The translations under genes were made by a program, and so were the position numbers. Under the pieces are notes generated by a model. It was given only the letters and a program-made list of their open reading frames with translations, did not search any database and was not told the origin of the DNA. A stretch of DNA of 64,000 nucleotides from Stratiolaelaps scimitus (taxonomy: Eukaryota; Arthropoda; Arachnida; Mesostigmata; Laelapidae): positions 10,709,501 through 10,773,500 of the forward strand of contig JABWDB010000001.1 in the NCBI GenBank assembly GCA_019614645.1, written 5' to 3'. Position 1 is the first letter of the stretch. Each line of letters begins with the position of its first letter. Below, piece after piece: positions 57,096 to 64,000 of this stretch.

Positions 57096-57239
57096 TGAGA
57101 TATAGAGAAGGACTTGATCCAACAAAGCAGCTCGGTGCCAGCGTTAAATTCATTGATTGCGTCATCGTGACATTTGCAAAAGGGTTCCTCGACGCAACGA
57201 TTCCTTTAATACATTTGACTGTGTCGTGAGAATCATGGC

Positions 57240-58480
57240 ATATGTCAATTGCTACATACGTTTAGGTCACATGTAATTAGGGGAAATATAAAAGAATATC
57301 TCATTCCATAAGTATTCATGAGGGTTTCTCGTACACAGGAGTGTATATGTATCGCACTCAAGCACCCTCTTTTCGTATCTTTTTCAAAACGCAAATATGC
57401 GAGTATAGCACAAGTTTGTGTATGAGAGAAGTTAATGTTAAGCAGCTGCATTCATCTGTTAGCAGAAGAAAATCTCAGGATATAAGTGTACACATAGTAA
57501 CCCCTTGAAACAGTCGGGAATTCAAACAAGGGACACGTTTGAAGTGGAACAAACGTAATCCTTCGAGTCTAAGAAATAGTTCCAACTTTCGTTTTGTCTT
57601 CTCACAAATATCAAAGGCCCCTTGAAACCTGTTTCATGAATGAGGACAACATAGCGATACAAGGTTCTGTGTTTTCCCGTTAGAATACAAAATTAGATGA
57701 AGGCTTATTTCGAAGCTTAGTTTGATTTAGTAAATTTCATTTATATTTTTTCCGTCACGTTTGCCGATTCTAATCTAAATTTTTATGTTTTGGATCTTTT
57801 GTCGTTTCAGGTGAGCGGTATAATACGCGAATAGGACATCAGTAATTTCCTTGGTGGCAATCGCAGTAGTGATACTATCATCGCAGGGCCGCACAACGAT
57901 GTCTGTCCATAGCCCGAATCAGGAACCTCATCGCTCGCTAACAGGGTCGCTCTTGTTGGCGTTACAGAGCTGAAATATTCGAAGCGTTTGTGGAGATTAT
58001 TTGGAGTTCAATAATTCAATAGCAAATCGCTTGATTAGTAGGGCATCAAGCATCGCTTGCATAGCTACTGCGTTAACTACTATGGCACATCGGAGAATTG
58101 AGTAATTCAGCAATAAGTAAGCGTTTCGATTTTGAATGTGCCGGTCCGAAACGTTCACATATGTACAGCTCTGTATCGATCATCGACTATGAGAATAAAG
58201 TGGAATATACATCGTTAGATTTCCATATTCGATTATGTGAATACTATGTCTACGCTGGGTTAGACCTCGGGCCGAGGAGTGCGACGAAGCAAATAACGTG
58301 AACTAACAGGATGTCCAATAGTGTGGCGTCATGGAACACAGGTTTCCTTGGCACATGACTTGATTTAAATGGGCGCAGTAGTGACGAGATCATTTGCATC
58401 TCGATGTCCGCCCGTGTCCACCTATTTATATACGGTGCAAACGTCTAAAATATATAGTTTAGGTTTCTCGTAAATCGTAA
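57240..58480. other. AT-rich stretch with no supported gene
   Basis: A good acceptor (tttgtcgtttcag, near 57810) is present but all frames after it close quickly. The plus-strand segment 58098-58301 (SVSIIDYENKVEYTSLDFHI) is open for 67 codons without splice support. Confidence 0.4.
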
Positions 58481-58499
58481 CGAATTGTTATATGATTTG

Positions 58500-58523
58500 T
58501 TATATATATATATATATATATAT
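58500..58523. repeat. (TA)n microsatellite
   Basis: Twelve TA units. Confidence 0.94.
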
Positions 58524-58529
58524 CGGCAT

Positions 58530-59400
58530 GCTTGGACGTCAGCCAGTATGCGCACTTCGTAGGGCTGTGAAGTGAAACCACTTCTGTTTAGACGTTTTGT
58601 AAAGCATAGAATAGATTACTTCTTTTGAGTATCACTGTTCAAGTCATGTATTGTCAACAGAGCGGGAGAGTGAGAGTGAGAAAGTCCTTGCGTCGATCAG
58701 CCTTATTCTGGAAATCCAGGAGTAATATATCTCAATGCGTGCCATAGATGCGCTTAGAATTAGTAGAAAATCGCTCATAAATGGTATCGACAGAGGTTAG
58801 GTGGAGTGAAATATAAGTACGTACGATGCTGTATTACACCTCGATAGATTGCCATAGATACACAGAGAAGCGGAAACGTCGTCGTTCTGCATTCAACGTA
58901 TGCTGTGCATGCAAGAGAATAATTAGTTTTCCCCGTGACGTCGCTTTCTATTGGGTTCCTCACGAAGTATTGAGCGGTTATATTGGGTGGCCGCGCAGGA
59001 CCCGTGCGACATGGCGACTGGGCGCTTCGCTACGAAACTACGGTGTTCATCTATCTGCGCTCGCCAGATGTGTGTGTGGCAACACCCGTTAACAAAGGCG
59101 CCTTTCTTATTTTCTATAATATATTAGTATTGAAAACATCTGCCCCATCTGATGGATAGTGACTCCCAATAGTCATTATACAGGCGTTCGCTTAGAAGAG
59201 AACCAATGGGGCCGGCTTCGTGAGCCGTTTGATGCCTGTTTGCTTGGATTTTCACGTTTTACAGAATTGCTTATTGGTCATTATGCCGCTTTATGGTAGC
59301 TGGTCGAGTGTTCGCGAACTTCATGTGTACGCGAACTGAACTCGGCGTATCCAGAATTCACTTAACTGGTAGAGAAGACTCGAATGCCCAACGGTGAGCC
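58530..59400. other. Stretch with no supported gene
   Basis: The plus-strand frame 58826-59092 (88 codons) has a cysteine-containing middle (FNVCCACKRIISF) but no splice or start support. Nothing else seen. Confidence 0.4.
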
Positions 59401-59432
59401 GATCAATTTTTTTTTCTACTTTTTTTTTATAG

Positions 59433-59644
59433 CCGCCGGACACATTAATCTGGGATACATCAAGTGTGCGGTTATTGTACAGTTCGGTCCATTGCATCAA
59501 TTGGCCCCGCCGGAACATGACGCTAACGTTATTCCTGAAATATATAGAGGGCCCCACATAAGTGTGTTATATGCGATAGTTTCGTACGTGGCCGCAACGT
59601 ACTGTGCGAAAGCTATCGTTCAACGGCCACCAGTACAGATCTAG
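59433..59644 (+). other. Candidate terminal exon after a strong acceptor
   Basis: A long T-tract ending TTTATAG (AG at 59431-59432) is followed by a frame open for 69 codons to TAG (59642-59644). The peptide begins AGHINLGYIKCAVIVQFGPL and later contains ISVLYAIVSYVAATYCAKAI, hydrophobic enough for one membrane segment. A second frame is open for about 37 codons. No poly(A) hexamer nearby. Unknown family. Confidence 0.27.
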
Positions 59645-59649
59645 ATATA

Positions 59650-61000
59650 TAATTCAGACTTTTAGGCTAACATATTTGATTTAGCTTTTAGCAATAATGA
59701 AGTGATTCGTAGTTCTTATCTTTGCACCGTACGTAATGTCTCTATGAAATATATACAATCATACATCGAAATAGTACTATTATAATATAATAATTATATT
59801 AACCATAACAACCATAATACTAATATTGAATTACCATACCTTAAAACTCTCATCTAGCAGGGCCCTAGTATCAAGGAGTCTGCGAGTAAATATCCATATT
59901 GGGCAGTCGAATCTGACATTGCATATTGCTATCACGAACGTATGTATTTATAATTATGTGATATGGGATCAAGGCCCTTCCATGACGTATTCTGCGACGC
60001 TGTTTAGCCGAATTTAGAAAAGTTTCAACGTTTCCGACACAGGCTGAGACCACCAACTCGCATTTCCGTTTTTCGACGATGAGAGAATTTGTCGTAAAAG
60101 GTGGCTGGGATGACGTCGTGAGTAGGGGCCCACCAGAGGGAGAAAGCTAATGCACAGATATGGCAGGTTGTTGCCCCGAAGAGCCTAGAACGTGCTCGAT
60201 AGCGGTTCGCTGCTTGTTTTAGGTTCCTCAAGTACCTGTTTAAGGCAGACAACATCATTAGTTGGCTTACCAAACTACTTGCTGCAGCAAGTTTATAGCT
60301 TAGGCACCAGCAGCTAAATTCACCTCTGTGGTACACGGTAATTATCTTTTTGTCGAATTAGAAATACAATATATGTTGCTCAATACCCCATCTCCGCCTC
60401 CCTCACGCCGAACTTCATAGGCGGGGATGTAGGTTTATCTGAAGCTCGCATGAAGGTCGACCTTAATCGTTACGAACGACTATTCCTCCCTACGATTATT
60501 TATTCATTTATTAGCAATCATTTATTAACTGACCGCTTATTTCTGTGCAAAGGCTTTGTATGACCGAACACCGAATGGCGAAGGCATTTGCGCACTGTTA
60601 TTGTATCTGCGTAGCACATTCGCTTATCGAGAGCTGTCACTAACGCCAACCAGAGTCAAATGCGTCCATTTCATTTGCATCTCTGAAAGCAGACGGTGGT
60701 GTAATTGACTAATACATTTTTGAGTCACTGTTTCAATTGGATCTCAATGACGAGCATAAGCTAACACAAAGAGACTGGACAGTCGAGTGTTCCGTATTGC
60801 ACATAAGCAAGTCCGTTTTTTTGTGAGTGCTAAACAAGCGAGACGGTTGCCGAGAGATGATTTTGCCGGACGTTGGCAAACAAACAAAATTAAGTATTAG
60901 TAATATATCTTCGCTCGATTTTATCGTACCAAATTAAGAATGAATTAATCTACGTCTGTCTTAGTTATATATCTTGTTTACAAAGCTGATCAATCACAGA
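59650..61000. other. AT-rich stretch with no supported gene
   Basis: No frame over about 100 codons; the minus-strand frame 60025-60336 has no motif. No repeat array of note and no RNA gene seen. Confidence 0.45.
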
Positions 61001-61026
61001 CAATAATCGAGCATCTTCTCTTTGTA

Positions 61027-61362
61027 TTGTTGGCTGAAAGCAAATTCGGAAATCAGTGTCGAGTCGAGCAACCTTTCAGCAAGGGACCATTAAGCCTATC
61101 GGTCTGCCTCTGTATGGGTATAAAGGTAATATTCCTTCTGTGGCACGTTTACTTGAATAGAAGACCTGCTGTTCGTCCGTGGGGAACGATTACTTGTATA
61201 TCCGAATCGGATCCTACATTGCACAGCCTCCTATTGTACAGAGAAGCTTCTGAAACAATCCAGCTATCTGTTAACTGTGAGCTGATCGCTATTCAGCACG
61301 TCAGCAGTATTCAGGTCATGCTAGTTGTTGCCGCTGCCAACACGTTCAACGTCATCTATTGA
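61027..61362 (+). other. Open segment, 111 codons, weak
   Basis: No ATG at its start. It contains a hydrophobic patch (LSVCLCMGIKVIFLLWHVYL) and ends at TGA. An AAG|GTAATA donor near 61127 would cut it short. No family recognised. Expected by chance at this length. Confidence 0.12.
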
Positions 61363-61853
61363 ATTAACTGAATTCACACACAATTAACATTACTGCCTGC
61401 AAACGTTATATGGTCTGATATCGATGGTATTTTCGTTAGCGGCTACGGCACGGAGTGGAAAGCGCTGCATGTCCATACGAGCTGTGTCATATGTGGTGGT
61501 CGCACAGCTACGGCTTCGCTAGCTATCTCGGACCGCTGCGCTTACCTCTGTGACAATATATGATAATCATAATCATAAGTAGCGTTTGTAGTGGGGTGAA
61601 TTATTGGACTATGATTCGTGCTACCATTGTCGCTAGTGCTTCTGCTGTTGGTGCTGCTGTTCCTGCAGCATCTGTAGGTAACACCATAAATACCTGAGGC
61701 TCGAACGAATGAGATGTTGTGCCAATCTACTCCCGGATGTTGTCCGATTCACATGACGATGCTGTCTCCAAGAACGAGAGCGGCAGACGATGAAATCGAT
61801 GAGGATGGGACGGAGAAGAAAAGAAAAAAAGACACACATACAGCCCGCTCGCT

Positions 61854-61891
61854 TGTGCTGCTGCTCGTGCTGCTGCTGTTGTTGTTGTTGT
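61854..61891. repeat. Imperfect (CTG)n/(TTG)n block
   Basis: CTG triplets grading into TTG; reads as leucines on the plus strand and as a glutamine run on the minus strand (61633-61977 frame). Confidence 0.88.
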
Positions 61892-62108
61892 GCTATGACA
61901 ACATCAGTAACACGACATGATGTCGGCCTGCAATTCGCGCACGGATGCACACTCCGTCCACTGCCTACTAAGGGCATTCATTCGGTGAGGCGTTTGATAT
62001 GTGCGGCTTGTAGGTAGCATCACTTCGACGACGACGACGATGAACGGCTCGCATCATGGGCAACGGATGTCGTCGTTCTGGCTCTGATGGGCCACATCTT
62101 CTTTGTCG

Positions 62109-62130
62109 CCTGGTGGCCCACCAGGTGGGC
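62109..62130. other. Two overlapping perfect palindromes
   Basis: 62109-62125 is an 8-bp-arm palindrome with a one-base centre (CCTGGTGG/CCACCAGG). 62116-62130 is a 7-bp-arm palindrome with a one-base centre (GCCCACC/GGTGGGC). The shared middle can pair either left or right, forming mutually exclusive hairpins. Confidence 0.9.
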
Positions 62131-62578
62131 TACCCTTCCATCTTCGCTCGCATCATTTGATGGTTCTTCATGGTGCGGCAACGTTTAACGATAAAAGCTG
62201 AACTAGCACTATCATGATAGGTTGATGGCGGCAACGGGGTCGGTTACTGCACGTCTATCTACGCTGCCTTAGTACAACAAGAGCAGCAACAACGGGTTAA
62301 TAATATAAGAAGCATAGCAAGGACAACTGAAGCGGCAGCGGCAGCAGAACAAGAACATCGTCAAAGACATCGACGGATATAACAACAGCCGAAGCAGCAA
62401 ATGATCCCACACTGGGAACTCGAACAGCAGGAAGATGATAGAGATCCGCTGCTAATCGCGGTGTGATCAGGTACCCTAAGGCACACACCGAGTTGGCTAG
62501 GAATACGTCGAGGAGGCGTAGATGTGACGTAGGTACTCGACCCGTAGAGCTTTTGTAATCAGCAATTAGTCTTCGTCT

Positions 62579-62594
62579 TATTATTATTATTATT
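62579..62594. repeat. (ATT)n trinucleotide repeat
   Basis: Five ATT triplets continuing into T-rich sequence. Confidence 0.88.
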
Positions 62595-63435
62595 TTTATA
62601 TTATTATTTTTATCGTCCTTCTGTAGTTCATACTTGCATCGGCTGGCTAAAGCATTATTATACAGTAATTATTCCGCTTGTTGCATAATATTATATATAC
62701 ATACACAAATATACGATATATACGCAGTAAATCTGTGATCTCACGTACGTGTCCATACTAATAATTGTTATACATATGAACTGGCGTTTCACCAAGCGTC
62801 CGCGTCCTTCGATTCGGCTTAGAAGCTTCCCGCTGCCAAAGACCTTAACGTATTCCAACCAAAAATACGAAATCATAAACACCCTAGGTAGGCTATACCA
62901 GTGTTCATTCTATTGTCTCAATTCATCATCATGAAATGCTAGATTAGATCAGTTAAACAAGCACCAGCGGTGCGTCCATACCTCGCTGAACGAGCAGGGC
63001 GAACGAGGATCGATATTCGTACCAGTGCGCTGTAGATGCGTCATTAGTTTCCAAGACACGACGTTTCTCGCGACAAATAATATATTCCCTTGTAACGTAT
63101 TCACCGTGTGTGCCTTATTTACAAATACGCGACATGCATAGACATACACAAGAATACAACAAGCAGGTGGCATCAGACGAAGGGTGTCCTGTTTGACTAA
63201 CCTCCAGGAGCATGCATACGAGCAAGTTCTGCGTGCTGTTACAGATGATGACGGTTATGATGAAGGAGGATTGCTATGTCCCATGGACAGAACATCGTTG
63301 CCGGGATGGATGTGTTAGCTCCAACGCTGCGTTCAATACCTTAATTCTAGGCTGGACTGATCCACGTTCCAAGCGACCATCACTCAACTTGTGACGATGT
63401 ACACCTGTTTGGTACTGCGCGACTATGGAACCTCC

Positions 63436-63478
63436 ATGCTGCTGCTGTTGCTGGTGGTGATGGTGGTGGTGGTGCTGG
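63436..63478. repeat. Imperfect CTG/GGT triplet block
   Basis: CTG triplets grading into GGT triplets; leucine and valine runs on the plus strand, histidine and glutamine runs on the minus strand. Confidence 0.88.
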
Positions 63479-63609
63479 CCGTAGCGAGCACGAGTGGCAT
63501 TGGCAGCTGCCGTAGCAGAAGTACTATCTATCGATATTTGCGCATCCAATATTTACTAGGCCCAGACTCTTTCTCCTACCCTCGCTCATCGAAGCTTGGC
63601 TTAGCTTAA

Positions 63610-64000
63610 CTCAATAGCGGTGGTGGGAAGTGATGGGTTTAGTCGTTGACGGGCCAGGGTACTACTTTGACTGTCCTGTGGGCTGGCAGGTACGGCTGGT
63701 AGGAATGATCGAGTTTCAAGCTAATGAATTCATTTGAATTCGTAGTTAGTTCTTAGCAATGAACACACACACTCTCGGGCAGACTCAAACAGGTACAGTC
63801 AGAGAGAGAGAGAGAGACAAACAGCTTGTTGTGCACGCCCCTAGAAGATAGAATAATATATTAATATAACGGCATACACTAGTATTTACAAATAGGATAG
63901 ATCTCTATTGCAGGATCGAATCGTTGTCTCACAAGAGACGTCGCATTAAAGGGCTCCGGTTAGGAAGCCGTGTCTCTTAATCGCTTTGATGCAGATGGTT
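63610..64000. other. End of window, no supported gene
   Basis: A GA run at 63800-63816; otherwise no frame, repeat or RNA gene recognised. Confidence 0.5.

Larger units (their letters stand above)
56250..57230. other. Mixed stretch with overlapping frames
   Basis: The plus-strand frame 56545-57105 (186 codons, no ATG until well inside) and the minus-strand frame 56749-57165 overlap. Both pass through a GA/CT run and neither has a motif. Not supported as a gene. Confidence 0.35.
61920..63430. other. Stretch with no supported gene
   Basis: CGA triplets near 62026-62040, GCA/CAA triplets near 62280-62360 and an ATT run at 62579-62594. Short frames only. No RNA gene seen. Confidence 0.4.

Noticed and set aside
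56545..57165. Opposing frames of 186 (plus) and 138 (minus) codons
   Set aside because: Both pass through repeats (GCGA, GA) and lack motifs and proper starts; treated as chance frames.
1..64000. Bacterial, viral or organellar origin of the window
   Set aside because: No operon-like gene runs, Shine-Dalgarno-led ORFs, viral genes or mitochondrial genes; microsatellite density, splice-like signals and mariner point to animal nuclear DNA.

Overview
The window reads as nuclear DNA of an invertebrate animal, most likely an arthropod. CpG is not depleted, simple-sequence repeats are very dense, a decayed mariner transposon is present, and there are no operon-like runs of long genes. I cannot name the species: a mite and a hymenopteran are both compatible, and nothing here is diagnostic. 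No conserved protein family other than the mariner transposase could be recognised by eye, so nearly everything coding in this list is a low-confidence candidate.

Layout. The DNA alternates between AT-rich stretches, mostly without recognisable content but full of (TA)n arrays, and CpG-rich stretches full of CTG/CAG, CCG and GGT triplets plus GA/CT runs. The CpG-rich blocks lie at about 1-760, 6.1-9.0 kb, 10.2-13.4 kb, 27.9-41.7 kb, 42.9-43.9 kb, 44.7-45.4 kb and 51.9-52.8 kb. They look like upstream or untranslated exon regions, or promoter-proximal DNA, of genes with long introns. The longest open frame (37106-38227, + strand, 373 codons) lies in the largest of these blocks. Two further long minus-strand frames lie at 7266-8132 and 43104-43844. 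The AT-rich stretches carry several 60-125-codon segments bounded by plausible splice signals; some look like membrane segments (10306-10575, 26038-26232, 54746-55012, 59433-59644).

The most secure interpreted feature is a mariner-family element on the minus strand (48556 to about 49410). Its transposase is broken by frameshifts, stops, loss of catalytic residues and an internal deletion, and only one terminal repeat is visible. The most secure features overall are the microsatellites, including about 27 (TA)n arrays, the longest 70 bp (18682-18751), and a compound array with an 8-bp higher-order period (23805-23908). Several perfect or near-perfect palindromes stand out, above all a 17-bp-arm hairpin at 17278-17328.

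I saw no tRNA, rRNA, CRISPR array, viral insert or bacterial-type gene cluster. No set of genes working together, and no convincing new system, could be demonstrated from the sequence alone.
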